Assembly: GCA_963750065.1 (NCBI GenBank)
Contig: CAVVPK010000016.1
Coordinates: 7,166-71,165 of the forward strand
Source of the DNA: CAVSRC01 sp963750065
Lineage (GTDB): Bacteria; Pseudomonadota; Alphaproteobacteria; Rhizobiales; Kaistiaceae
Length of the DNA: 64,000 nucleotides
Reading direction: 5' to 3'
The translations under genes were made by a program, and so were the position numbers. The first letter of the stretch is position 1; each line of letters opens with the position of its first letter. Below the pieces are notes generated by a model. It worked only from the letters and a program-made list of their open reading frames with translations, did not search any database and was not told where the DNA came from. Shown one piece after another: positions 1 through 9,041 of the stretch.

Positions 1-276
1 CCGCTGCACGAAGGTGGCGGGATCGAGCGGCAGGAACAGGCCGGAGCGCTTGAGGTCGGAGGCGATGACGTCGGTGATGTCGGTACCGAGCTTGGCGTCC
101 TCGCCGGAGCCGACGAATCCCGGCAGTGCGATCGGCATCGGCTGAACATTGCCGCGATTCACGTCGATCGCGATCAGCGCACTGGCCGGCTGGGCGAAGG
201 CTGCGGCGACCAGCGCCACGGCAACCAAGGTGAGCGCCCGGATGACATGGCGGCGAATGGCGGCGGTCGCTGGCAT
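1..276 (-). CDS. tolB: TolB, periplasmic Tol-Pal component (N-terminal part only)
   Basis: Only the first 92 codons are in the window; the gene runs off the left edge. The protein opens with a basic stretch and a hydrophobic, alanine-rich signal peptide ending near QPASA, then enters the TolB N-terminal domain (text such as DVNRGNVQPMPIALPGF and DITDVIASDLKRSGLF). TolB is the periplasmic beta-propeller protein that links Pal to the TolQRA motor during outer-membrane constriction. The start at 276 is chosen because AGGAG lies 7 bases upstream; an in-frame ATG at 291 has no better site. It is the fourth gene of tolQ-tolR-tolA-tolB, 44 bases after tolA. Confidence 0.9.
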   Translation of the reverse strand, partial: MPATAAIRRHVIRALTLVAVALVAAAFAQPASALIAIDVNRGNVQPMPIALPGFVGSGEDAKLGTDITDVIASDLKRSGLFLPLDPATFVQR

Positions 277-320
277 TCTGGCACTCCTCATGGCTTCCTC
301 GCGTGTCTCACTCACCTGTC

Positions 321-1298
321 TCAGCCGCCGCCCATCTCCGTTGGATCGAATGTGATCCTCACCTGCTTCCATGATTTATACTTCTCCGGCGGCAGTGTGT
401 AAGGGGCACACCTGCGCACGGCGCGCAAGGCACTCTCCGGCGCAGCCTGCTCGTAACGCCCGGCCGGCCGCTCCAGCACCTGCGGGTCGCCGCCCACCGA
501 ACCGTCCGGATTGAGCGACAGAAGCAGCACGACGCGCACCTCCTTCGGGTCGGTCCACCCGATCGGCGGCGACCAGCATTGGGCCAGCCGCGCCCGCAAG
601 GCGTCGAGCTCGGTCGCCGTCATCTGCGCATCGATGGCCGATGTCGTGCCGCCCAGCGTCGGCTCCTGCTTCTGCGGTTCCGCCGGCGTCTTGTCCTTGT
701 CGAGCAAGGCCGCAATCTTGTCGGCGTTGAAGGTGTCGGGCTGCTTCGTCTGTGCCTGCGCCACCATGCGCGGCCGCGGCGTGGGTAGCGGCACATTATC
801 CGGCTTGGGCTGGATCTTGACCGTCTCCTGCGGCGTCGGCGCGGGCGCGGGTGGCGGCGTTTCCGGCGGTGGCGGCTCGGGTTGCGGCGCCGGCTCGGGC
901 TGCGGCGCCGGCTGAGCCGGCGCGGGCGGTGTCGGTTCCGGCGGTACGGGTTCCGGGGGGGTCGGCTCGGGTGGAGTTGGCTCGGGCGGTGTCGGCGGCG
1001 TCGGGGCAACCGGGGCCGGTTCGGGCGGCTTCGGCTCAGGTGGCGGCGGCAGCGGCGGCGTCTGTTCTGCGATCGCCTTGGCGATCGCGTCGGGCTTGGG
1101 CATCGGCTTGGGCAGTTTGGGCGGCTTGGGGACGTCGACGCCCTTGGGAATGCTGGTAACGTCCGCGATCTTGACGAAGTTTATCGGGATCGCCTCGATC
1201 GTGCTGGCGTCGAGCGCCTTGGGCGACGGCAACGACAGCAGGGCCCACACCAGCAGTGCCGCGTGGCCGAAGAGCGAGACTGCCAGCCCATCGCGCAT
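321..1298 (-). CDS. tolA: TolA-like envelope-spanning protein
   Basis: 325 aa. One N-terminal membrane segment (about residues 5-23), then a long proline-rich linker (roughly 60-170) dominated by PEP, PTPPEP and PPPEP repeats, and a C-terminal globular domain (about 220-325) with LRARLAQCWSPP and VRITFDP, the usual alphaproteobacterial TolA end. TolA carries force from the TolQR motor to TolB/Pal across the periplasm. E. coli TolA has a helical Ala/Lys-rich linker; the Pro/Glu linker here is TonB-like and common in alphaproteobacteria. It follows tolR by 8 bases in the same operon. Identification rests on position and overall architecture. Confidence 0.85.
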   Translation of the reverse strand: MRDGLAVSLFGHAALLVWALLSLPSPKALDASTIEAIPINFVKIADVTSIPKGVDVPKPPKLPKPMPKPDAIAKAIAEQTPPLPPPPEPKPPEPAPVAPTPPTPPEPTPPEPTPPEPVPPEPTPPAPAQPAPQPEPAPQPEPPPPETPPPAPAPTPQETVKIQPKPDNVPLPTPRPRMVAQAQTKQPDTFNADKIAALLDKDKTPAEPQKQEPTLGGTTSAIDAQMTATELDALRARLAQCWSPPIGWTDPKEVRVVLLLSLNPDGSVGGDPQVLERPAGRYEQAAPESALRAVRRCAPYTLPPEKYKSWKQVRITFDPTEMGGG

Positions 1299-1306
1299 GA
1301 AAGGCT

Positions 1307-1750
1307 CTAGCCGCTCGGTTCTTTCAGCGATACCAGCCCAATATTGCGGAAGCCGGCACCGTTGATGTCGCCCATCACGCGCATGATCGCACCGTAACTG
1401 ACCGACCGGTCGCCGCGTATGTAGATGCGCTGGTCGAGATTGCCGCCGACCGCGGCCGACAGCTTACTAACCAGTTCATCGATCGGCACCTCGGCGTCCT
1501 TGATGAACACCCGCCCGTCAGCATCGATGGTGACGGACACCGGCTCCTTGTCAACCGCCAGCGGCTTGGCGTTGGCCTCCGGCAGGTTGACCGGCACCCC
1601 GGCGGACAAGAGCGGCGCGGTCACCATGAACACGATCAAAAGCACCAGCATCACGTCGACGAAGGGCGTGACGTTGATCTCGCTCATCGGCCGCGCCCGC
1701 TGGCGCCGGCGACCCGAGCGCGACCTCAGCGATCCGATCGATCCCGCCAC
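1307..1750 (-). CDS. tolR: TolR, Tol-Pal motor subunit
   Basis: 147 aa from a GTG start at 1750, 4 bases after the tolQ stop; AGAGAGG lies just upstream inside the end of tolQ. The frame stays open further upstream, but that part is antisense to none and lies inside tolQ, so it is not coding. Structure: short basic N-terminus, SEINVTPFVDVMLVLLIVFM membrane segment with the ion-coupling Asp of the ExbD/TolR family, then a periplasmic domain (VSVTIDADGRVFIKDAEV). TolR pairs with TolQ to form the proton-driven motor of the Tol system, acting at the inner membrane during division. Confidence 0.93.
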   Translation of the reverse strand: MAGSIGSLRSRSGRRRQRARPMSEINVTPFVDVMLVLLIVFMVTAPLLSAGVPVNLPEANAKPLAVDKEPVSVTIDADGRVFIKDAEVPIDELVSKLSAAVGGNLDQRIYIRGDRSVSYGAIMRVMGDINGAGFRNIGLVSLKEPSG

Positions 1751-1754
1751 GGCT

Positions 1755-2471
1755 TCAGCCTCTCTCGTCGACTTGGCGCGACAGGATGGCGGAGAACTCG
1801 TCGCCGAAGCTCTCCAGGCGTTGTTCGATCTTGGCTGCCTCGTTGGACAGCTTGTTGTAGGCAATCACCGCGGGGATGGCGGCCAGCAGGCCGAGCGCAG
1901 TGGCCAGCAGCGCCTCGGCGATGCCGGGGGCGACGACCGCAAGCGCCGTGTTCTTCGAGGCGGCGATGGCCTGAAACGAGGTCATGATGCCCCATACGGT
2001 GCCAAAGAGGCCGATAAATGGCGCCGCCGAACCGACCGTGGCCAGGAACAGGAGCCGGCGCTCGAAACGCTCGGTCTCGCGGCTGATGGTGACGTCGAGC
2101 ACCTTGTCGATGCGCGTCTGCAGGCCGATAGGCGAGCGCGCCCCCGCTTCGAAGCTGCGTTTCCACTCGCGCATCGCCGCCACGAACACCGAGGCCATCG
2201 CCGTCGGCGTGCGGCCGGTGAGCGAGCGGTAGAGCTCTTCCAGCGACTGCCCCGACCAGAACAGCTTCTCGAAGCGGTCCATCTGGCGGCGCACCCGGCC
2301 GTAGAGGATCGTCTTGTCGACGATGATCGCCCAGCTCCAGATCGAGGCGAGCAGCAGCCCGATGATGATGACCTTCACGACGATATGCGCCTGCAGGAAC
2401 AGGGCAATCACCGAAACTTCACCACCTGTGGGAACAGCAAGCGTTGCCTGCGTGACCGCGTCCGGCATCAA
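1755..2471 (-). CDS. tolQ: TolQ, Tol-Pal proton channel subunit
   Basis: 238 aa with three membrane segments: about residues 22-44 (VIALFLQAHIVVKVIIIGLL), 140-162 (FLATVGSAAPFIGLFGTVWG) and 175-200. The segment ATVGSAAPFIGLFGTVWGIM is the MotA/TolQ/ExbB signature. TolQ forms the pentameric stator that, with TolR, uses the proton gradient to energise TolA. It is the first gene of tolQRAB. The 222 bases between it and ybgC hold the likely operon promoter and a CtrA-type box about 210 bases upstream of the start. Confidence 0.95.
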   Translation of the reverse strand: MMPDAVTQATLAVPTGGEVSVIALFLQAHIVVKVIIIGLLLASIWSWAIIVDKTILYGRVRRQMDRFEKLFWSGQSLEELYRSLTGRTPTAMASVFVAAMREWKRSFEAGARSPIGLQTRIDKVLDVTISRETERFERRLLFLATVGSAAPFIGLFGTVWGIMTSFQAIAASKNTALAVVAPGIAEALLATALGLLAAIPAVIAYNKLSNEAAKIEQRLESFGDEFSAILSRQVDERG

Positions 2472-2682
2472 ACCCTGACCTTTCGGATGTCATCCCCGCC
2501 CGGCATCTGCGGCGAGACTATCCGCGACCACGGCCCACGACCAGCCACGACCATGTACGCGAAAGTCACTGACGCGGCTGCAGTTTTCCGGAGCGGGTGT
2601 CTCTTCCGCAATCTTGTCAAAACGAGGGCGTGTGTCATTCATCGGGAGCCCGAAACACCAGGGAGTCCTAAGGCTCCCACGG

Positions 2683-2697
2683 TTAACCGACCGTTAA
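2683..2697. promoter_or_regulatory. Perfect CtrA-type box upstream of the tol operon
   Basis: TTAA at 2683-2686, seven bases, then TTAA at 2694-2697: an exact match to the TTAA-N7-TTAA site bound by phosphorylated CtrA in alphaproteobacteria. It overlaps the ybgC stop codon and lies about 210 bases upstream of tolQ. A small inverted repeat (GGGAG ... CTCCC, 2661-2678) sits beside it. Binding is inferred from sequence only. Confidence 0.5.
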
Positions 2698-3155
2698 GGA
2701 GTATCCTCGCCAACAAGTGCGGCACGCACCGCGTCCGGCAGCCGCCGGGCCTGGCCGGCGCCGTTGATCATCGCCACCGTCACTTCGGCCGTGACCAGCA
2801 CCTCGTCGCCGCGCCTGACCGTCTGCGTCAGGACGATTCGCGCCCCGCCGAGCTGCGCCGACCGGGTTTCGACCTCCAGCACGTCGTCGATCCGCGCCGG
2901 TCTGAGGAATTCGGCGGCGATCCGGCGCACGGTGAAGGCGAGCGGCTCGCCATGTTCGCCGCGGTCGAGCGCGTCGTGGCCGACGCCGAGCCGGCGCAGG
3001 AAATCCGAGCGGCCGCGCTCCATGAAGCGGAAATAAGCGCCGTGGTAGACAACGCCGGAGAAATCGGTGTCTTCGAAATAGACACGCACCGGCAGGACGT
3101 GCCCGCCGGGGATCAGCCGACCGGCAAGGTCGGGCCATCGGTCGGCGCCACTCAT
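2694..3155 (-). CDS. ybgC: YbgC-family acyl-CoA thioesterase
   Basis: 153 aa hot-dog fold protein. The 4HBT/YbgC signature YFEDTDFSGVVYHGAYFRF is at about residues 26-44, with the catalytic Asp in EDTDFSG and a following FMERGRSDFLR. YbgC thioesterases hydrolyse short acyl-CoA or acyl-ACP and lie next to tol genes in most proteobacteria, as here. Start at 3155 (MSGADRW); it is only 24 bases from the divergent GNAT start at 3180, so both translation starts share one short leader. A GTG just before the conserved YFEDTD is a possible shorter start. Confidence 0.9.
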   Translation of the reverse strand: MSGADRWPDLAGRLIPGGHVLPVRVYFEDTDFSGVVYHGAYFRFMERGRSDFLRRLGVGHDALDRGEHGEPLAFTVRRIAAEFLRPARIDDVLEVETRSAQLGGARIVLTQTVRRGDEVLVTAEVTVAMINGAGQARRLPDAVRAALVGEDTP

Positions 3156-3179
3156 TGGCTCGCACAGGTTAGGTTCGTC

Positions 3180-3611
3180 ATGGCAGACATCTCTATCAGA
3201 CCCTTCGCCGAAGGGGACCTCGCGGCGCTCGCCGCGCTCCTCGGCGAACTCGGCTACCCGACCACCGTCGATCAGATGCGGCAGCGCATCGACAGGATCG
3301 CACGCCACCCCGACCATGCCACATTCGTTGCCGTGGCGGATGGTCGCGTCGTCGGTCTCACCGGCGCGTATGTTACGCCCTCCTACGAGCACGACGAGCC
3401 GACCGGACGCGTCACCGCCGTGGTGGTGGACGAGACCGTACAGGAACTCGGCATCGGCCGCCGGCTGATCGCCGCTGCCGAAGCCTGGGTCCGCGCGCGC
3501 GGGGCGCATGTGATGATGCTCACCAGCCACAATCGCCGTGAGGGCGCCCACGCCTTCTACCGGCACCTCGGCTACGGCGAGACCGGCAAGCGCTTCGTGC
3601 GTGAACTCTAG
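3180..3611 (+). CDS. GNAT-family N-acetyltransferase
   Basis: 143 aa. A single GNAT domain covers the whole protein: SIRPFAEGDLAALAALLGEL at the N-terminus, the beta4 strand VTAVVVDE, the acetyl-CoA pyrophosphate loop QELGIGRRL (about residues 87-95, consensus Q/RxxGxG/A), and the C-terminal AHAFYRHLGYGETGKRF. The family moves an acetyl group from acetyl-CoA to an amine; the substrate cannot be read from the sequence. It diverges from ybgC. The start at 3180 is preceded by AGGTTAGG. A much longer upstream extension of this frame is antisense to tolQR/ybgC and is not real. Confidence 0.85.
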   Translation: MADISIRPFAEGDLAALAALLGELGYPTTVDQMRQRIDRIARHPDHATFVAVADGRVVGLTGAYVTPSYEHDEPTGRVTAVVVDETVQELGIGRRLIAAAEAWVRARGAHVMMLTSHNRREGAHAFYRHLGYGETGKRFVREL

Positions 3612-3620
3612 AACGACCCC

Positions 3621-3720
3621 CATCCTGAGGAGGCCGCCGCAGGCGGCCCTCGCAGGATGGGCGGGCCGCCCTCGATCCTTCGAGGCTCGCTGACGCTCGC
3701 ACCTCAGGGTGAGGGCGGAG
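3621..3720. repeat. REP-like palindromic repeat, copy 1
   Basis: Short nested inverted repeats: CATCCTG ... CAGGATG around GGCCGCC GCA GGCGGCC, then CTCGATCCTTCGAG and CCTCAGGGTGAGG. The part CTGAGG-AGGCCGCCGCAGGC matches a second copy at 53863-53900. Such GAGG/GCAGGC palindromes are a recurrent intergenic element in Rhizobiales. This copy lies between two convergent genes and runs into the last codons of the GH15 gene. Confidence 0.65.
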
Positions 3721-5539
3721 ATGTCCCCCCGCCATCGCGCGCCGCGCGCTGCTCCGCCGGTCCGCCCCGCGCGGCGAGATTGTTGGCGCTGTTGACGATG
3801 CCGACATGGGAGAAGGCCTGCGGGAAATTGCCGAGCTGGCGTTTGGCAACCGGGTCGTACTCCTCGGCAAGCAGGCCGAGATCGTTGCGCATGGACAAGA
3901 GCCGCTCGAACATCTCCTCGGCCTTGTCGCGGCGGCCGGTCATCGCCAGCGCGTCGACCATCCAGAAACTGCAGACCAGGAACGTCCCCTCCTCGCCGGA
4001 AAGCCCGTCGCCGGCCTCTTCGGTGCGATAGCGCAGGACGAGGCCGTCATGGGTCAGCTCCTTGCCGATCGCATCGACGGTGGCAACTATGCGCGGATCG
4101 TCCGCGGCCAAGAAGCCGACCAGCGGCATGAGAAGCAGCGAGGCATCCAGCGCATCGCTGCCGTAGCTCTGCACAAAGCTCTTGCGCTTGTCGCTCCAGC
4201 CATTGGCCAGGATGTCGTCGCGAATGGCATCGCGCAGCTTGCGCCATTCGGCGGCCGGGCCGGAGAGGCCGAACGTCTCCACCGCCCGGATCGCCCGATC
4301 ATAGGCGACCCAGGCCATCAGCCGCGAATGGGTGAAGTGCCGCGCCCCGCCGCGCACTTCCCAGATGCCTTCGTCGGGCTTCATCCATTTGCCCTCGAGG
4401 TCCTCGAGCAGGACCTTCTGGAATTCCCAACCGTCGTGCGAGGCATCGAGCTGGAACGTGCGGCCGACATGGAGCGCGTCGAGGATCTCGCCATAGACGT
4501 CGAGCTGAAGCTGGGCGTAGGCGGCGTTGCCGATTCTGACCGGCCGCGAGCCCTCGTAGCCGGTGAGCCAATCGAGCGTCTGCTCGGTCAGCCGGCGTTC
4601 ACCGGCAAGCCCGTACATGATCTGCAGCTGCTGCGGATGGCCGGCGCTGGCGCGCAGCATCCAGCGGCGCCACGCCCGCGCCTCCTCGCGATAGCCGGAA
4701 TGGAGCAGCGCATAGAGCGTCACAGTCGCGTCGCGGATCCAGCAATAGCGGTAGTCCCAATTGCGCTCCCCCCCGAACTGTTCGGGCAGCGAGGTCGTCG
4801 CCGCTGCGACGATGCCGCCCGAGGGCTCATAGGTCAGCCCCTTCAGCGTCACCAGCGAGCGCACCACAGCGTCGTGCCATCTATGCTCGGGGCCACCGCT
4901 GAAAGTGCAGCGGCCGGACCATTCGCGCCACCAGGCTTCGGTCTCGGCGAGCCGCGCCGACGGATCGACCGAGCGCTCACGGGCGCGATAAGACGGGTGA
5001 TAGCAGAGCGTGAACGGCACCGTCGCACCCGCTCCGACGACGAATTCGGCCGTGGTGCGCATGTTCTCGTTTTCGAGCGGAACGTCGGTGTGCAGCTCGA
5101 CGCCGTCGGGTCCGGCGATCGCGCTCAGGCCGAAATCGCGCCGCCGCACCCAGGGAATGGCGGTGCCGTAGCCGAAGCGCAGGACGAACTCCATGCGCAT
5201 GGCCACGCGGCCGCGGTCGCCACGCACCAGGCGCATCACGTTGACGTGCTCCTCGTCGCCGCCGAGCGGCATGAAGTCGATCAGGGTGACTGCGCCTTGC
5301 GCCGTCTCGAAGGTCGTTTCGAGGATGGTGGTACCGTCGCGATATTTGCGGCTGACGCTGTAGTCGCCGGCCGGCGCGATGCGCCAGTAGCCATTGTTCT
5401 CGTCGCCGAGCAATGCGGCGAAGCAGGCGTCGGAATCGAAACGTGGCAGGCACAGCCAGTCGATCGAGCCGTCGCGGGCAACCAGTGCCGAGGACAGCAT
5501 GTTGCCGATGAACCCGTAATCCTCGATCGGCTTGCTCAT
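3704..5539 (-). CDS. Glycoside hydrolase family 15 protein (glucoamylase/trehalase type)
   Basis: 611 aa. N-terminal beta-sandwich domain (PIEDYGFIGNMLSSALVARD, IDWLCLPRFDSDACFA) followed by an (alpha/alpha)6 catalytic domain from about residue 215. Family hallmarks: ERNWDYRYCWIRDATVTLYA, MKPDEGIWEVRG with the likely acid Glu, and EEGTFLVCSFWMVDALA with the likely base Glu. GH15 enzymes release glucose from alpha-glucans, or cleave trehalose in a prokaryotic subgroup; which applies is unclear. Start at 5539 has AGGAGAAG upstream. The last ~15 residues (RDGGGTSPPSP) are encoded by sequence beside or inside the palindromic repeat, so the native C-terminus was probably replaced by it. Confidence 0.87.
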   Translation of the reverse strand: MSKPIEDYGFIGNMLSSALVARDGSIDWLCLPRFDSDACFAALLGDENNGYWRIAPAGDYSVSRKYRDGTTILETTFETAQGAVTLIDFMPLGGDEEHVNVMRLVRGDRGRVAMRMEFVLRFGYGTAIPWVRRRDFGLSAIAGPDGVELHTDVPLENENMRTTAEFVVGAGATVPFTLCYHPSYRARERSVDPSARLAETEAWWREWSGRCTFSGGPEHRWHDAVVRSLVTLKGLTYEPSGGIVAAATTSLPEQFGGERNWDYRYCWIRDATVTLYALLHSGYREEARAWRRWMLRASAGHPQQLQIMYGLAGERRLTEQTLDWLTGYEGSRPVRIGNAAYAQLQLDVYGEILDALHVGRTFQLDASHDGWEFQKVLLEDLEGKWMKPDEGIWEVRGGARHFTHSRLMAWVAYDRAIRAVETFGLSGPAAEWRKLRDAIRDDILANGWSDKRKSFVQSYGSDALDASLLLMPLVGFLAADDPRIVATVDAIGKELTHDGLVLRYRTEEAGDGLSGEEGTFLVCSFWMVDALAMTGRRDKAEEMFERLLSMRNDLGLLAEEYDPVAKRQLGNFPQAFSHVGIVNSANNLAARGGPAEQRAARDGGGTSPPSP

Positions 5540-5612
5540 TGCGGCGATCTTCTCCTCTTCCGGCCCGCGCCGGGCCGATGTCACCCGACCCGGTCAACGG
5601 GCGGTCAGTCAC

Positions 5613-5690
5613 TCACTTGCGCGGCAGGATATGGTCCTCTGTCAGCGGAGCGACAGGGACCGGCGGCGGATTTTCCGGATCGCGGGACTT
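5613..5690 (-). pseudogene. Duplicated 3' end of a Nudix gene
   Basis: Read on the minus strand this encodes RDPENPPPVPVAPLTEDHIL followed by a few residues and a stop. It is clearly homologous to the C-terminus of the Nudix gene at 7618-8007 (FDAENPPHVPVAPLTRDHIL). The DNA is also close: CGGAAAATCCGCCGC and TCCCTGTCGCTCCGCT occur in both. It starts right after the exporter stop codon and has no start codon or Nudix box of its own. The two copies are direct repeats flanking the exporter region. Confidence 0.8.
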
Positions 5691-7283
5691 CTACTCGACC
5701 ATCACCGCGGCCAATTCAACCTCCTGCTCCTGTGCCTGCCGGGTGGGACCGGCCGACGGTCTCCCCACCGTCTTCTGGCGCAGCAGCAACAATAACGGCA
5801 GGGCGGCGAGGGTGATCACGAACATAGCCCGGAAGTCGTCGAGATAGGCGACCATCGCGGCCTGCTGCGTGATCAGGCCGTTCAACTGGGCCAACGTCTG
5901 GGCTCCCGCCGGCGTCGCAAGCAGCGCCGGCGACAGTCCGAGCACCGACAGGTTCGGATTGAACAGGGTGATCTGGGCAGCGAGGTCGGCGTGGTTGACC
6001 TGGATGTTGGTGGCGAGCAGCGCCGCCATGATCGAGATGCCGATCGAGGACCCGACACTGCGGATGAGGTTGAACAAACTCGACGCCTCGGTGCGCAGCT
6101 GCGGATCGAGCGTGCGGAAGGCGATGGTCGTCAGCGGCACGAAGACGAAGCCGAGACCGAAGCCCTGGGTGATGCCTGATACGATCAGCGGCCAGGAATT
6201 CATGCCGAGGTCGAAGCCGGTCATCTGGTAGAGCGAAAAGGCGGTCATCGACAGTCCGAAGCCGATCAGCAGACGCGGGTCGACCTTGCCGACCAGTCGG
6301 CCGACGATCATCATCGCCGCCATCGTGCCGACTCCGCGCGGGGCCAGAACCAGACCGACCACGATGACCGGATAGCCCATCAGATTCTGCAGCATCAGGG
6401 GCAGCAGGGCCATGGTGGCGAGCAGCACGATTCCGACCGCGAAAATCAGGACGAGCGACGAGGTGAGGTTGCGGTCGATGAACAGGCGTCGGTCGAGGAA
6501 CGGTTCGCGGTCGGTCACCGTATGGACGACGAACATCCAGATGGCGGAGATGGCGATTCCGGTCTCGATCAGGATCTCGGGCGAATTGAACCAATCGAGC
6601 TGCGCACCGCGGTCGAGCATGATCTGCAGCGCGCCGACGCCGACCGCGAGCAGGCCGAAGCCGATGAAATCGAAAGCGCGGATGCGGCGCACCGTGTCCG
6701 GCATGAACAGCAGGATGCCGGTGAGCGCGGCCATGCCGACCGGCACGTTGATATAGAACACCCAGCGCCAATTGAAGTTCTCGGTAATATAGGCGCCGAT
6801 GACCGGGCCGGCGATCGGCGCGACCATGATGCCCATCCCCCACAACGCCATTGCCTGGCCGTGGCGCTCGCGCGGGTTGATGTCGAGGATGACCGACTGC
6901 GACAGCGGGGCAAGGGCCGCGCCGAAGGCACCTTGCAGGATGCGGAACAGCACCATCTCGTTCAGGCCGAGGGCGGTTCCGCACAGCGCCGAGGAGGCGA
7001 CGAAGCCGGCGACGCAGACGGCGAACAGCCTCTTGCGGCCGATATTGTCGGACAGCCAGCCGGTGATCGGCGTCATGATCGCCTGGGCGACGATATAGGA
7101 GGTCAGCACCCAGGTGATGGTTTCCTGATCGGCGCCGAGGCTCGCCTGCATGTGCGGCAGGGCGACGTTGGCGATGGTCATGTCGAGCATCACCATGATC
7201 TGAGAAGCCATCACCGCCATGGTCATGAGAGCGCGATGCTTCACTTCCAAGACGGGGGGATCGTAGGAGGCGGTGGCGCTCAC
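5691..7283 (-). CDS. DHA2-family (EmrB/QacA) MFS exporter
   Basis: 530 aa with 14 predicted membrane helices. Motif A is GWLSDNIGRKR (about residues 80-90), helix 1 carries the DHA2 motif LDMTIANVALPHM, and motif C-like text is GMGIMVAPIAGPVIGAYITE. These proton antiporters expel lipophilic drugs or other toxic compounds; in Gram-negatives an EmrB pump normally works with an EmrA membrane-fusion partner encoded just upstream. Here only a decayed emrA tail remains (7307-7460), so the pump lacks a local partner. Start at 7283 (MSATASYD). The substrate is unknown. Confidence 0.9.
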   Translation of the reverse strand: MSATASYDPPVLEVKHRALMTMAVMASQIMVMLDMTIANVALPHMQASLGADQETITWVLTSYIVAQAIMTPITGWLSDNIGRKRLFAVCVAGFVASSALCGTALGLNEMVLFRILQGAFGAALAPLSQSVILDINPRERHGQAMALWGMGIMVAPIAGPVIGAYITENFNWRWVFYINVPVGMAALTGILLFMPDTVRRIRAFDFIGFGLLAVGVGALQIMLDRGAQLDWFNSPEILIETGIAISAIWMFVVHTVTDREPFLDRRLFIDRNLTSSLVLIFAVGIVLLATMALLPLMLQNLMGYPVIVVGLVLAPRGVGTMAAMMIVGRLVGKVDPRLLIGFGLSMTAFSLYQMTGFDLGMNSWPLIVSGITQGFGLGFVFVPLTTIAFRTLDPQLRTEASSLFNLIRSVGSSIGISIMAALLATNIQVNHADLAAQITLFNPNLSVLGLSPALLATPAGAQTLAQLNGLITQQAAMVAYLDDFRAMFVITLAALPLLLLLRQKTVGRPSAGPTRQAQEQEVELAAVMVE

Positions 7284-7306
7284 GGCTTCAACTCAGCGAT
7301 TGGCGG

Positions 7307-7460
7307 TCATGTGGCGGCCGCACGGGGCAACACCACCCTGGTGTCGACCGTCACAGCGTCGCTGATGCCCGAGATCGCTGGCGCGTCGGGTCCACCTTCG
7401 CCAAGCGAATACGCACCGGCACCCGCTGGACGACCTTGAAGACCGGTGCGGCCCCAAGAA
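7307..7460 (-). pseudogene. Remnant of an EmrA/HlyD membrane-fusion protein (C-terminus)
   Basis: Two minus-strand frames together read ILGAAPVFKVVQRVPVRIRL then, after a shift, AISGISDAVTVDTRVVLPR and a stop at 7307. This matches the conserved end of EmrA (NFVKVVQRVPVRI ... GMSVTVTVDTR). The rest of the gene is missing and the fragment has at least one frameshift. It ends 24 bases upstream of the emrB-like exporter, exactly where emrA normally lies, so it marks a decayed emrAB operon. Confidence 0.75.
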
Positions 7461-7564
7461 TGAAGCATGGCCGTCCTCGCGCCAATTCTCGCGCGACACG
7501 GTAGGTCTCCGCAGGTGACGCGCGTTGATTTGGCGCAATGTCTGCCCGGCAGAAAGCCCGCGCC

Positions 7565-7597
7565 CGTTTCAGGCGGATGGCGCGTTGCTCTGAAACG
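7565..7597. repeat. Intergenic inverted repeat
   Basis: CGTTTCAG at 7565-7572 pairs with CTGAAACG at 7590-7597, with a 17-base loop. It lies between the emrA remnant and the Nudix gene stop. No T-run follows, so it is not an obvious terminator. Confidence 0.4.
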
Positions 7598-7617
7598 CGA
7601 TCAACGGAATCGTCCGC

Positions 7618-8003
7618 TCACCGTAGGCGCAGAATATGGTCCCGCGTGAGCGGAGCGACAGGGACATGCGGCGGATTTTCCGCATCGAACCACAGAAGCT
7701 CGGCGATCTCGGCCCGGGCAGCGGGCTCGCCCGTCACCGCCACGTCATAGACGGCGGCCACCACCTCGCGGCCGGATTCGTTGGCCGCACGGGCCCGGAA
7801 GGTGCCGAGGCTCTCGGCCGAGCCGGCAACGATCGCCAGGCCGAGTTCTTCGTCGAGTTCGCGCGCCAGCGCCGTGAGATCGTCCTCACCCGGCTCGCGC
7901 TTGCCTCCCGGCTGCATGAAGACCGAGGTACCCTGCTTGCGCACCAGCAGATAGCGGCCGGTATCGTCGCGAATGACCGCCGCCACGATCTCGATCGGCG
8001 GGC

Positions 8004-8007
<4 letters not shown>
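7618..8007 (-). CDS. Nudix hydrolase
   Basis: 129 aa. A complete Nudix box G-x5-E-x7-REUxEExGU is visible: GKREPGE, seven residues, then RELDEELGL (about residues 35-57). Nudix enzymes hydrolyse nucleoside diphosphates linked to another group, often oxidised or excess nucleotides; the substrate is not predictable here. The start ATG overlaps the ruvB stop in ATGA (8004-8007), so it is translationally coupled and is the last gene of the ruvC-ruvA-ruvB run. Its last 25 codons are duplicated at 5613-5690. Confidence 0.9.

Positions 8008-9037
<1,030 letters not shown>

Positions 9038-9041
<4 letters not shown>

Noticed and set aside
321..1298. Tandem Pro/Glu repeats as a separate repeat element in tolA
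   Set aside because: They are in frame and encode the TolA linker, so they are protein features rather than a mobile or intergenic repeat.
1425..3179. Very long plus-strand open frame upstream of the GNAT gene
   Set aside because: Antisense to tolR, tolQ and ybgC; high GC leaves stop-free shadows. Only the part from 3180 is GNAT.
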